Assembly (NCBI GenBank): GCA_021798635.1
Contig: JAJZGH010000031.1
Span: forward strand, 1-25,846
DNA length: 25,846 nt
Direction: 5' to 3'
DNA from: Planctomycetota bacterium
Lineage (GTDB): Bacteria; Planctomycetota; Phycisphaerae; WQYP01
A program made the position numbers and the translations under genes. Each line of letters starts with the position of its first letter. The first letter of the stretch is position 1. Positions 15,212 through 22,179 of the stretch are shown in pieces. The notes beneath the pieces were generated by a model. It saw nothing but the letters and a program-made list of their open reading frames with translations, searched no databases and had not been told where the DNA came from.

Positions 15212-15271
15212 GCCTGCTAAACTTTCAGGCAAATATAAAACGTTATTGCAAGACTGCTTTGGAACATCAAT

Positions 15272-16075
15272 ATGACACATCAACCAATTAAAATAGCGAT
15301 CTGCGGCTCATCCGGCCGCATGGGGAACAGAATTTCCGCCTTGGCCCTGGAATCGCCGGAGCTTTTCAAGACCATCGTCCATATTGATCGCGTCACAGCG
15401 AATGCCGCGAAAAACTCGCCGGAAATCGTGGCCGATTTGCCGCCAGGGGTGGATGTGCTGATTGATTTTTCCGCCCCGGCGGCTACCCGCGCCATGATCG
15501 CTTCATGCGTGAAATACAAAACCGCCATGGTCATTGGTACCACCGGGCTGACCGCAGCCGACCACGCCTTGATTGACCAAGCCTCAAAAACCATTCCCAT
15601 TTTGCAGGCTACCAACACCAGTCTGGGGATAAATGTATTACTGGCGATCGTCGCCCAAACCGCACAGCAACTTGGCGCGGCGTACGACATTGAGATTGTT
15701 GAAGCGCACCATAATCAGAAAAAAGATTCCCCTTCCGGCACGGCACTTTCACTGGCCCAGGCCATCTGCCAGGCCACAGGCCGAGAAATTGATCAGGCGA
15801 TGGTACATGGCCGCCATGGCGGAGATACATTGCGTAAAGCCGGCGACATTGGCATGCACGCGGTACGCATGGGGGATGTTGTTGGAGAACATACCGTTTA
15901 TTTCGCAACATCCGGGGAACGGATAGAAGTCAAGCACACCGCCAGCACGCGCGATACATTTGCACGCGGAGCCTTACGAGCCGCGGCCTATATGGCAGGG
16001 AAACCACCGGGCCGCTATAGCATGAGCGATGTGCTGGGTGTCGGGGCTGCGGCGCAGCCAGGAGTTAGGAGTTAG
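15272..16075 (+). CDS. dapB: 4-hydroxy-tetrahydrodipicolinate reductase DapB
   Basis: The 267-residue protein is of usual length. It has the nucleotide-binding GSSGRMG at 12-18, an IGTTG motif at 88-92, and the active-site stretch EAHHNQKKDSPSGTA at about 144-158, in which His146-His147 and Lys151 act in catalysis and SGT binds substrate. It performs the NAD(P)H-dependent step of lysine/diaminopimelate synthesis, feeding both protein and peptidoglycan. The start has GGAA about 8 bases upstream. The last codons and the TAG stop are formed by a GGAGTTA repeat (16061-16077), giving a C-terminus of PGVRS. Confidence 0.95.
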   Translation: MTHQPIKIAICGSSGRMGNRISALALESPELFKTIVHIDRVTANAAKNSPEIVADLPPGVDVLIDFSAPAATRAMIASCVKYKTAMVIGTTGLTAADHALIDQASKTIPILQATNTSLGINVLLAIVAQTAQQLGAAYDIEIVEAHHNQKKDSPSGTALSLAQAICQATGREIDQAMVHGRHGGDTLRKAGDIGMHAVRMGDVVGEHTVYFATSGERIEVKHTASTRDTFARGALRAAAYMAGKPPGRYSMSDVLGVGAAAQPGVRS

Positions 16076-16077
16076 AA
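16061..16077 (+). repeat. Copy 2 of GGAGTTAGGAGTTAGAA at the 3' end of dapB
   Basis: Identical over 17 bases to the minus-strand string at 12605-12621. It contains the dapB stop codon TAG at 16073-16075. It consists of two GGAGTTA heptamers plus GAA. Confidence 0.85.
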
Positions 16078-16373
16078 GGGGTCGGTGAATAATGAATGGA
16101 AACGACGCCGAGTTCATGCTTTTCATAAAGCCGCTGGCTTTGCCGGTGGTGAAAGGCACGACGTAATTGGGCGGGCGACGGCAGATTTGAAATTTGAAAT
16201 TCCAGGTTCCAGATTCCAGCCTTTTCATTGTTCCAAATATGTTATCGCACCTTGTAACCCAAGCTCAAGAGGTTTACACTCCAAATTAGGGAAATGCGGC
16301 AAGCCGATGGAACGGTTACGAAATCAGGCCGTGCAAGGATGGGTGTGCGGTATTTTGCTTCGGAGGAAATGTC
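16076..16373 (+). other. Intergenic region of about 300 bases with a heptamer array
   Basis: No gene is supported here; short open frames have no recognisable content. At 16186-16220 five contiguous 7-base units occur: TTTGAAA twice, then TTCCAG plus one variable base three times. I see no convincing -35/-10 pair for the downstream superoxide dismutase, although TTTACA at about 16275 could be a -35. The last bases carry the strong ribosome-binding site GGAGG of that gene. Confidence 0.6.
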
Positions 16374-17000
16374 ATGGAAAGTGTTTTGGAACCGCGTAAT
16401 TTTGCCAATCTCAGCTCGGTGGCGGGCTTAAGTCGCACCACCCTGGATGAACATCATCAACTTTATTGCGGTTATGTGCGAAAAGCCAATGCACTTTCCG
16501 ATCGTCTTGTCGCCATTCAAAATACGCCCCAGTTGGCCAACGCGGGGGATATTGTCAATATTAAGGGGGATCTGTGCTTTGCCTTGGCGGCCGTGCGTAA
16601 TCATGAACGGTATTTTGATGTTCTGGGTGACCATAAAACTTCCATTCCAGCAATATTAAAGCAGCGCATCAGCTTGAACTTCGGCTCCGTCGAAAATTAT
16701 ATTGAAGATCTTCGTCGCGCCGCCTTAGGGACGCGGGGATGGACTTGGACCGTCATGGATCACGTCACCGGCCGACTATGGAACTTGTCCGGACAGCACA
16801 ATGGAATGTTCCCCTTCTGGGATGCACACCCCATTTTAACACTCGATCTATGCGATCACGCCTATTTTTATGACTTCGGCCACCATCGCGCGGATTATGT
16901 AGAGTGCCTGATTGAAAATTTGAACTGGGAAAAGCCCGCGCAGTACCTGACAGGCGGGGAAAAAATACAACATTCCGGTTCGGTGATGGTGCCGGCGTAA
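16374..17000 (+). CDS. Atypical Fe/Mn-family superoxide dismutase
   Basis: The 208-residue protein has all four metal ligands of the Fe/Mn superoxide dismutase fold at family spacing: His27 (DEHHQLYCGYV), His77 (VRNHERYF), and Asp158 with His162 in LDLCDHAYFYDFG. GWTW (122-125) and PFWDAHPILTLD are also family signatures. The N-terminal half differs from common enzymes: the second and third His of the H-x3-H-H segment are Tyr31 and Cys32, and the WEH of the C-terminal signature is CDH. I recall planctomycete relatives with this pattern. Superoxide disproportionation is likely but the altered second shell may change metal preference or activity. GGAGG lies 7 bases before the ATG, an unusually strong site for this window. 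Cytoplasmic, with no signal peptide. Confidence 0.82.
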   Translation: MESVLEPRNFANLSSVAGLSRTTLDEHHQLYCGYVRKANALSDRLVAIQNTPQLANAGDIVNIKGDLCFALAAVRNHERYFDVLGDHKTSIPAILKQRISLNFGSVENYIEDLRRAALGTRGWTWTVMDHVTGRLWNLSGQHNGMFPFWDAHPILTLDLCDHAYFYDFGHHRADYVECLIENLNWEKPAQYLTGGEKIQHSGSVMVPA

Positions 17001-17045
17001 ACCGCAGCAACTCTATCCGTGGCGCGCAACGTGAAGTGTGCCCTT

Positions 17046-17069
17046 AGCTCAATGCGGAAGCGTTGAGCT
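17046..17069. terminator. Stable hairpin with GGAA tetraloop between convergent genes
   Basis: AGCTCAATGC and GCGTTGAGCT form a 10-base-pair stem with one T-G wobble on the plus strand, closing a GGAA (GNRA-type) loop. It lies between the superoxide dismutase (ends 17000, plus) and DUF1802 (ends 17163, minus), where a terminator is expected, but neither side has a T-tract. The rest of 17001-17162 holds nothing else recognisable. Confidence 0.45.
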
Positions 17070-17162
17070 GGAAGCGGGATGTGATGTGATCGCCCAACAT
17101 TGTTCCCGCCGGCGCGATTGAAGAGATCAGGTTGGCCGGTCGGGGATGTTCTTACGGGTATA

Positions 17163-17735
17163 TCAATGAGCCGTGCGATCAAACGCTGCGACAACGCGTT
17201 GCTTGATTTCCAGCAAATTAACATCGGACTTTACGGGCTTGCTGCCGTGAACCGAAACAGGCTCGCGTAACGGCACCCAGCTTTTGCATCCGGCATATTG
17301 CGGATCAAGCGCCATTGTAAGCGGCTGGGGTAATTTCCAGGCCCGCAGCACAATGATATACAATGGATAATCCGGACGATAATTAAATCGCATGTCAATC
17401 AGCGGCTTATCCCATAAATGCAAATCGGCCAGCAAATCAAATGCGGAGCGATCCGGTACGCGGGCAATAAAAAAAACTTCCGCCCAGCCGCGGATGGTAA
17501 TTTCCTCCGGTTCGCGATCCACCGTTTTTATCCCGTCTCGCCAAGCCGCTTTTACCGATTCCGGCTTCTGATGTAAGACGGTGGGAAAGAGCACAAATTG
17601 GGAATGCTCGAGTTCAAATTCCCCGGCCGCTTCATATATCCCTCCCTTGCGCAACAATATCGCCTGTTGGCCTGCCAATACGGCGTCGCAAACAATCGAC
17701 CATTCCTTCAGTGCCATATTCAAAGATGATTCCAT
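17163..17735 (-). CDS. DUF1802 family protein
   Basis: The 190-residue protein opens with the DUF1802 signature: ALKEWSIVCDAVLAGQQ, then ILLRKGGI (26-33), and HSQFVLFPT with HQKPE at about 44-59. The family is widespread in cyanobacteria and planctomycetes and has no established biochemical function. No membrane segment or signal peptide is visible, so it is probably cytoplasmic. The ATG at 17735 has AGGA at suitable distance; a GTG one codon earlier is too close to it. It follows the CDF transporter stop by about 20 bases and is probably co-transcribed with it. Confidence 0.85.
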   Translation of the reverse strand: MESSLNMALKEWSIVCDAVLAGQQAILLRKGGIYEAAGEFELEHSQFVLFPTVLHQKPESVKAAWRDGIKTVDREPEEITIRGWAEVFFIARVPDRSAFDLLADLHLWDKPLIDMRFNYRPDYPLYIIVLRAWKLPQPLTMALDPQYAGCKSWVPLREPVSVHGSKPVKSDVNLLEIKQRVVAAFDRTAH

Positions 17736-17758
17736 CACGGAGTCCTGTTCGCCTTTTA

Positions 17759-18886
17759 TTATTCCGCACCGGCCGACATGGGTTCAATGTGACTGGCGAT
17801 TTCCGCCACTTGGGGCAGACGCATACGAATGCGTTTTTCCAGTTCCGTCACCTTGCCATGGGCATCGGCCACGGTAATATCCGCTCCAAATTCGACGTGA
17901 AAACTTAAGTAAACTCGTTCGTTGATGGTATGGGCGTGTACAGCATGAACCGATAATTCCATAGCCTCAGCCAGGCTTCGCACAACGGCCGCCAAGCTTG
18001 GCTCGGCGTCGCCAGGTTCCACATGCACAGTGATATCTATGCTGGGATGCTCATTGGAAGCTGCCAGTTCCACAGAAGTCGCAATTCGATGACCTTCTTC
18101 CAATGTAGCAGTAGGATTCACGCGGATGGTGGTATCCACAAAGCGCCGATTGCCGCCCTGCCGCACGCGAATGCGCGGCACATCCATGACTCCGGGCACG
18201 CGACGGATAATTTCCTGAAGTTGCGTATCCACGCCTTCAGGCGCTCGATCCACCAGCGCATCCACCGAGTGCAGCGCCAGACGGATCGCAGCTCCAATCA
18301 TCAAGATCGCCACTGTTACGGCTCCGAGATTATCCATCCATGCCAGCCGGCCGCGGCTTAATAGAGACAACAGCAAAGCAATAAGTACGACGGCGGCACT
18401 GATGAGATCCATACGGAAATGCACGCTGCTGGCGCGCAGTGCTTCACTGCCAAACTTTTTCGCGGTTCTGACCAGTTGCAGCGTGCGCCAGATATCGACG
18501 CCAATGGCCGCACACAACACCATAATTGCGACAATGGTTGGAATGGTCGGCAAGGTGCGCGGATGACCGAAATCCATCATGGCCCGCCAGAGAATCCATA
18601 AGGCCGTCAACGCCAGAATAATGCTCTCCGCGAAAGCCGAGAGGTTTTCCACTTTGCCATGACCATAGTTATGCGTTTGATCCGCGGGGCGGTCGCTGAT
18701 ATGCACCGCGACAAGGGTGATAATGGTGGCCAGCACATCCACCGCGTTGTGCAGAGCATCTGAAAGAATAGCCAAGCTGCCTGTTAACAGCGCCATAAGC
18801 AGCTTTAAGATCGTCATCGCCAGACTGGCCATCAGCGATACCCACGCCGTATGCTGCTTATCTTTGGATGGTTGATGATCCGCCAC
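17759..18886 (-). CDS. Cation diffusion facilitator (CDF) family metal transporter with two C-terminal domains
   Basis: The 375-residue protein has six membrane helices in about residues 14-210. The metal site is clear: His46 and Asp50 in the second helix (SDALHNAVD) and His156 and Asp160 in the fifth (SSVHFRMD), with HNYGHGKVENL in the loop at 72-82. This predicts proton-coupled export of zinc or a similar divalent ion from the cytoplasm. The C-terminal part is about twice the normal length and seems to hold two ferredoxin-like ZT-dimer domains (about 215-292 and 297-369), each with a histidine-rich VHVE or FHVE strand. The start is GTG at 18886 with GGAAG about 8 bases upstream. DUF1802 follows on the same strand. 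Confidence 0.88.
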   Translation of the reverse strand: MADHQPSKDKQHTAWVSLMASLAMTILKLLMALLTGSLAILSDALHNAVDVLATIITLVAVHISDRPADQTHNYGHGKVENLSAFAESIILALTALWILWRAMMDFGHPRTLPTIPTIVAIMVLCAAIGVDIWRTLQLVRTAKKFGSEALRASSVHFRMDLISAAVVLIALLLSLLSRGRLAWMDNLGAVTVAILMIGAAIRLALHSVDALVDRAPEGVDTQLQEIIRRVPGVMDVPRIRVRQGGNRRFVDTTIRVNPTATLEEGHRIATSVELAASNEHPSIDITVHVEPGDAEPSLAAVVRSLAEAMELSVHAVHAHTINERVYLSFHVEFGADITVADAHGKVTELEKRIRMRLPQVAEIASHIEPMSAGAE

Positions 18887-18994
18887 GAAAGCACTTCCCG
18901 AACGCGCTGTGAATAATTTTACCAGCTATCCCGGCTGCAACGAGCTTTCCCGCCGGTGCTTGCGCAACAGTATACAAAAATTCAGGGAGTTGCA

Positions 18995-19285
18995 TTATTT
19001 TTTAGGGAAATTAGGCCCTTTGCGAGTCGGCCCAGCCAAGAATTTTTCCGCTACGCGGGCGGCCTGCTCGGCCTTGCGCCGCTTCAGGGCCTTGTATTCC
19101 TCCTCGGTCAGTTCGCCGCTTTGGTACATTGCTTCAATTTGCTTAAGTGAAAAGCCAAAGCCTGTCATCTCTACCGGGGGATTGGCAACACGTCTGCGAA
19201 CGGCCCGGATCACCATCCACCCGATAATAACTGCGGCCACCAACGCCGCCCCCCACTCGAAAATACCGATCAGGTTCTTGTCCAA
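18995..19285 (-). CDS. Small membrane protein with SHOCT domain
   Basis: The 96-residue protein has one membrane helix (about 8-28), a basic RAVRRR stretch, and a C-terminal SHOCT-like segment (FSLKQIEAMYQSGELTEEEY, about 45-64). SHOCT is a short helical oligomerisation motif with no defined activity. The start is a TTG at 19285, with GGTGAGG about 8 bases upstream. An ATG at 19327 is the alternative, but a TATAAT at 19329-19334 would place the transcript start downstream of it. The open frame reaches 19624, but that upstream part is antisense to the STAS gene and its promoter. Separated by about 110 bases from the CDF gene downstream. Confidence 0.68.
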   Translation of the reverse strand: MDKNLIGIFEWGAALVAAVIIGWMVIRAVRRRVANPPVEMTGFGFSLKQIEAMYQSGELTEEEYKALKRRKAEQAARVAEKFLAGPTRKGPNFPKK

Positions 19286-19328
19286 ATTAACAACCTCACC
19301 AACGCATCCGTTAACCCGCCGTGGCATA

Positions 19329-19334
19329 ATTATA
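19329..19334 (-). promoter_or_regulatory. Candidate -10 element of the SHOCT gene
   Basis: A perfect TATAAT on the minus strand; the upstream -35 is weak (TTACTT-like). Initiation near 19322 would leave about 37 bases before the TTG at 19285, including GGTGAGG. Part of the divergent control region shared with the STAS gene. Confidence 0.4.
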
Positions 19335-19388
19335 TACGTTATCGGCGCGCAAGTAAGTTTGGAATTCCACAAAGCGCACAGTAAAATA

Positions 19389-19416
19389 TTGACACAGCGC
19401 TCTGGGCGCGTATGAT
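19389..19416 (+). promoter_or_regulatory. Near-consensus sigma-70 promoter of the STAS/anti-sigma pair
   Basis: A perfect -35 TTGACA (19389-19394) is separated by 16 bases from TATGAT (19411-19416, five of six to TATAAT). Transcription would start near 19423, about 60 bases before the ATG at 19484. This argues against any start earlier than about 19423. Confidence 0.7.
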
Positions 19417-19483
19417 AAAAGGTGTTATACAGGCAAATTGCCCGGCAGGAACGGTCCTTTCCCGCGCAGTTATGGAGGCAAGC

Positions 19484-19867
19484 ATGCTTCAAGATGCGGC
19501 AAGACTGAAAATCACCCGTGACGGTGAAATCGTTCTGGTGGAATTTACCCACCGGAAAATACTGGATGAGGCAAATATTGCCGAAATCGGGGATCAGCTT
19601 GTCGCGTTGGTCGAAAATGAGCACCGCCCCAAGGTCATCATTTCATTCGCCGGAGTCGATCATCTTTCATCGGCGGCTTTAGGAACGCTTATCACGGTGA
19701 ATAACAAAGTTCGCAATCATGACGGCCAATTACGGCTCTGTAACATTCATCCGCAGATATTTGAAGTTTTTGTTATCACAAAACTTAATAAACTCTTTCG
19801 CATCTATCCGACAATAAAGGAAGCGAAAGAAAGCTTTGAGTCTCAAAGCAAACAGAGCGTCACATAA
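19484..19867 (+). CDS. STAS-domain anti-sigma factor antagonist
   Basis: The 127-residue protein is a single STAS domain (SpoIIAA/RsbV type). The conserved helix-start region reads FAGVDHLSSAALGTLI, with Ser62 or Ser63 at the position phosphorylated by the partner kinase. In partner switching, the unphosphorylated antagonist binds the anti-sigma kinase and frees the sigma factor or another target. GGAGG lies five bases before the ATG at 19484, deciding the start against an upstream in-frame ATG at 19472. The gene for a HATPase anti-sigma kinase follows after 140 bases, consistent with a switch module. No PP2C phosphatase or sigma factor is in the window. Confidence 0.88.
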   Translation: MLQDAARLKITRDGEIVLVEFTHRKILDEANIAEIGDQLVALVENEHRPKVIISFAGVDHLSSAALGTLITVNNKVRNHDGQLRLCNIHPQIFEVFVITKLNKLFRIYPTIKEAKESFESQSKQSVT

Positions 19868-20007
19868 CGCGGGGTTGAGGCAGGCTTTTTCCGGTGTGTA
19901 GCCGGTGCGGAAAGATTAGTTTGGTGTGTCACGCAAGAGGGTATGGATGCCCGTGAATCGCATGGATTGGTAAACACTTGCAAGCATAATTCAGAACGGG
20001 CGTCATT

Positions 20008-20517
20008 ATGGGACGAATGCGACTGGAAAAAACAACTGCCACCCGTCGGACGGTCGGTCCGTCTTCCACTTCCCACGGATTGTGGTGTCGGCTGGAAATT
20101 CCCAGCGACCCCAAGCGAGTGGAAGAAGTTGAAGAAACCATATTATCCCAATGTCAACGCTATTCATTTACCGACCGCGATTTATTTGCCCTTAAACTTG
20201 CCATCGATGAAGCTTTTGCCAATGCGGTGAAGCACGGCAACCAGTGCGATTGTGATAAGCACGTCCGCATTAAATATCGTGTAACGCCCCGCCGGGCGGA
20301 TGTGGTCGTGGAAGATGAAGGCCCGGGATTTAACCCAGCGAGCCTGCCCGACCCGACCTTGGACCAGCATATTGAATGCACGCACGGCCGGGGGATTCTT
20401 CTGATGCGGGCCTTTATGAATAACGTCGTTTTCAGCCCCTCAGGAAATTCTGTTACCCTGACCAAATTTAACGACTCAACGCGTAGCAAGACCGAACACA
20501 GCATCGCCTTTGGATAA
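20008..20517 (+). CDS. HATPase-domain anti-sigma factor/serine kinase (RsbW/SpoIIAB type)
   Basis: The 169-residue protein has the GHKL ATPase motifs: N box DEAFANAVKHGN (67-78, Asn72), G1 box VEDEGPGFNP (101-110), and G2 box GRGILLM (127-133). Lone HATPase proteins of this size bind a sigma factor or other output protein and phosphorylate a STAS antagonist, here presumably the product of the gene just upstream. The first ~23 residues are basic and possibly unstructured; no strong ribosome-binding site precedes ATG 20008, and ATG 20017 is an alternative. The 140-base gap from the STAS gene carries a TTTCCG/CGGAAA inverted repeat but no clear promoter, so one transcript is likely. Confidence 0.87.
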   Translation: MGRMRLEKTTATRRTVGPSSTSHGLWCRLEIPSDPKRVEEVEETILSQCQRYSFTDRDLFALKLAIDEAFANAVKHGNQCDCDKHVRIKYRVTPRRADVVVEDEGPGFNPASLPDPTLDQHIECTHGRGILLMRAFMNNVVFSPSGNSVTLTKFNDSTRSKTEHSIAFG

Positions 20518-20679
20518 CCGCCGTACTTTGCGTTTACAGGGCAGCCCCTCCAACTTCCCGGTTCGATGCCAGTACCTACATGAATTACCCCACCTGAAAT
20601 AATAAGAAGCAGGGGGATAGATTAAACCCCGGGTTGCAAGTTCTTACGCCTGAATGCTTCCCGTTACACCATAGCTCTG

Positions 20680-21834
20680 TTAAGTGAGTTCCCGATTACG
20701 GAACAGTGCTACCGCGATGCTCAGGGCTGCACCGATGTACATCAGCCCGTATGCCGAGGCCATGCTGACATAACCGACGACTTCGCCGATGGTTGGCGCA
20801 TCCGGCCCCTGATAGTGGCCGGGCATGGAAATAGGACGGTAGATCAGGGCCTGATTAATGTCAAAATTCGTCAGATAGGGCAGAAAATAGCTGCCACCAT
20901 CCACCAGGGCCTGCCAAGGCTCCCCTAAATGCAATAGCGGCGCGAACCGGGTAAGGTTGGCTCCGATATACAAAACGACAATAACGGTCATATTCAAAGC
21001 CAGGCTGTAACGGGTAGCGATGGCAGTGCTTATGGCGGCCAAGGTTGCCAATTCCATAAATTGCAATATAAATGCCGGAATCAGCGCGATAATAGCCATA
21101 TCATTGGCCCAATATAAAGCTTGTTGACCGGCGTAAGATGCCACCGATAAGTCAATCCGCTGGTCCGAAAAATACCGCATCCACGCACAGGCCGCCACAG
21201 CGATGGTGCAGATGGCCATCGTGACAAACATCAGACAGGCAATGCCAAGATACTTTCCAATGATGACCTGCCAGCGTGCTACCGGCTTGCTCATCAGGGT
21301 CAGCATGGTGCGATTTTCAATTTCTTCATCAATAACTTTGGCTGTGGCAAAAACCATGATGATTAGAATAAACATCAGCACAAAGGACATGGCCACATCG
21401 CGGTACATCTTGGTGTCTTCGCCAAAGGTATTAAACGGCACAAAGGCGGTAATCACAATGGCCGCGATACACATCGCAAAGACAATCAACGTGAAGGGTT
21501 GGTACAGCGCCTCGTGATAGGTTACCTGCGTAATAGCACCGATGCGGCTTAAATTAATAAGCGGGAGAATGATATATTCCACCAGCCCCCAAATTCCCGC
21601 CGCAGCGGTAACTGATCCGCAAAGCAGCAGAAAAAATCGCAGATTATTGGCGTTGGTGGCCGTAAGGTTGGCATAATTGGATGCCACGCCACCGTTGCCT
21701 TTTCCGGCGTGACCCGCGTAGTTCACTGCGGTTTGGGCCGCAGTAACTTCATGGGAATGCCAGACTGCAACCACGAGCGTCAACGCAATCAGGATGGCCA
21801 TTACGATAAGGTAGGCTTTGGTAAGCTTTGTCAC
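20680..21834 (-). CDS. ABC-2-type transporter permease
   Basis: The 384-residue protein has about seven membrane helices (near 7-24, 66-92, 112-132, 146-166, 194-217, 246-285 and 355-378). The segment EEIENRTMLTLMSKPVARWQ, followed by VIIGKYLG, after the fourth helix is diagnostic of ABC-2 permeases. The loop at 28-62 is rich in Ala, Gly and Asn and is probably extracytoplasmic. The start is GTG at 21834 with GAGG five bases upstream. No ABC ATPase lies next to it, so the partner must be elsewhere or the gene arrangement is broken; the substrate cannot be told. It follows the acylphosphatase gene by 47 bases on the same strand. The 162 bases beyond its 3' end, up to the HATPase gene, show no gene and no clear terminator. 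Confidence 0.85.
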   Translation of the reverse strand: MTKLTKAYLIVMAILIALTLVVAVWHSHEVTAAQTAVNYAGHAGKGNGGVASNYANLTATNANNLRFFLLLCGSVTAAAGIWGLVEYIILPLINLSRIGAITQVTYHEALYQPFTLIVFAMCIAAIVITAFVPFNTFGEDTKMYRDVAMSFVLMFILIIMVFATAKVIDEEIENRTMLTLMSKPVARWQVIIGKYLGIACLMFVTMAICTIAVAACAWMRYFSDQRIDLSVASYAGQQALYWANDMAIIALIPAFILQFMELATLAAISTAIATRYSLALNMTVIVVLYIGANLTRFAPLLHLGEPWQALVDGGSYFLPYLTNFDINQALIYRPISMPGHYQGPDAPTIGEVVGYVSMASAYGLMYIGAALSIAVALFRNRELT

Positions 21835-21863
21835 ATAATCCTCTTTATTCTACCAGTCGAGTC

Positions 21864-21885
21864 CGGATATTACGTCGGATATTAC
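21864..21885 (-). repeat. Ten-base direct repeat at the 3' end of the acylphosphatase gene
   Basis: CGGATATTAC occurs at 21864-21873 and again at 21876-21885 (plus-strand reading), two bases apart. The second copy contains the acylphosphatase stop codon at 21882-21884. It looks like a small local duplication in the gap before the permease. Confidence 0.6.
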
Positions 21886-22169
21886 CATATTATTCGCACG
21901 CCTGGGAGCAACCCCTGCGTCGCCTGGGTTTGCAGGCTTATCGACGTGATAAACCCGGCAAACCTCTTTTCAATGTCGTGCAGAATCTTTTCAATCTGCT
22001 CAGGTGCCGCTTCCAGAATCAGTTCCACTGATCCATCGGGCAAATTACGCACCGTTCCGCTTATCTTATACGCTCCAGCGAGGGCGACGGTTGTATGCCG
22101 GAAGCCTACGCCTTGCACGCGACCGGAAAACAACGCAACCTTGCGTATTTTGCACGCAGACACGCTCAT
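21882..22169 (-). CDS. acyP: Acylphosphatase
   Basis: The 95-residue protein matches the acylphosphatase family over its whole length. It has the phosphate-binding GRVQGVGFR (16-24) with catalytic Arg24, and GTVRNLPDGSVE (38-49) with catalytic Asn42. It hydrolyses acyl phosphates such as carbamoyl- or acetyl-phosphate in the cytoplasm. AGGAG lies only two bases before the ATG at 22169 but eight bases before a GTG at codon 3 (22163), which may be the true start. It begins about 10 bases after the AraC gene and is probably co-transcribed with it. Confidence 0.93.
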   Translation of the reverse strand: MSVSACKIRKVALFSGRVQGVGFRHTTVALAGAYKISGTVRNLPDGSVELILEAAPEQIEKILHDIEKRFAGFITSISLQTQATQGLLPGVRIIW

Positions 22170-22179
22170 AGCTCCTATT

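Noticed and set aside
16085..16399. Open frame of 104 codons before the superoxide dismutase
   Set aside because: It crosses the heptamer array and the dismutase start, and has no recognisable sequence or ribosome-binding site.
19286..19624. Upstream extension of the SHOCT protein to 209 residues
   Set aside because: The extension is antisense to the STAS gene and covers two predicted promoters; the Cys-rich composition is unlike a real N-terminus.
20545..20590. GGTTCGATGCC resembles a tRNA T-loop
   Set aside because: The flanking bases do not form the required 5-base-pair T-stem, and no D-arm, anticodon arm or acceptor pairing is present upstream.
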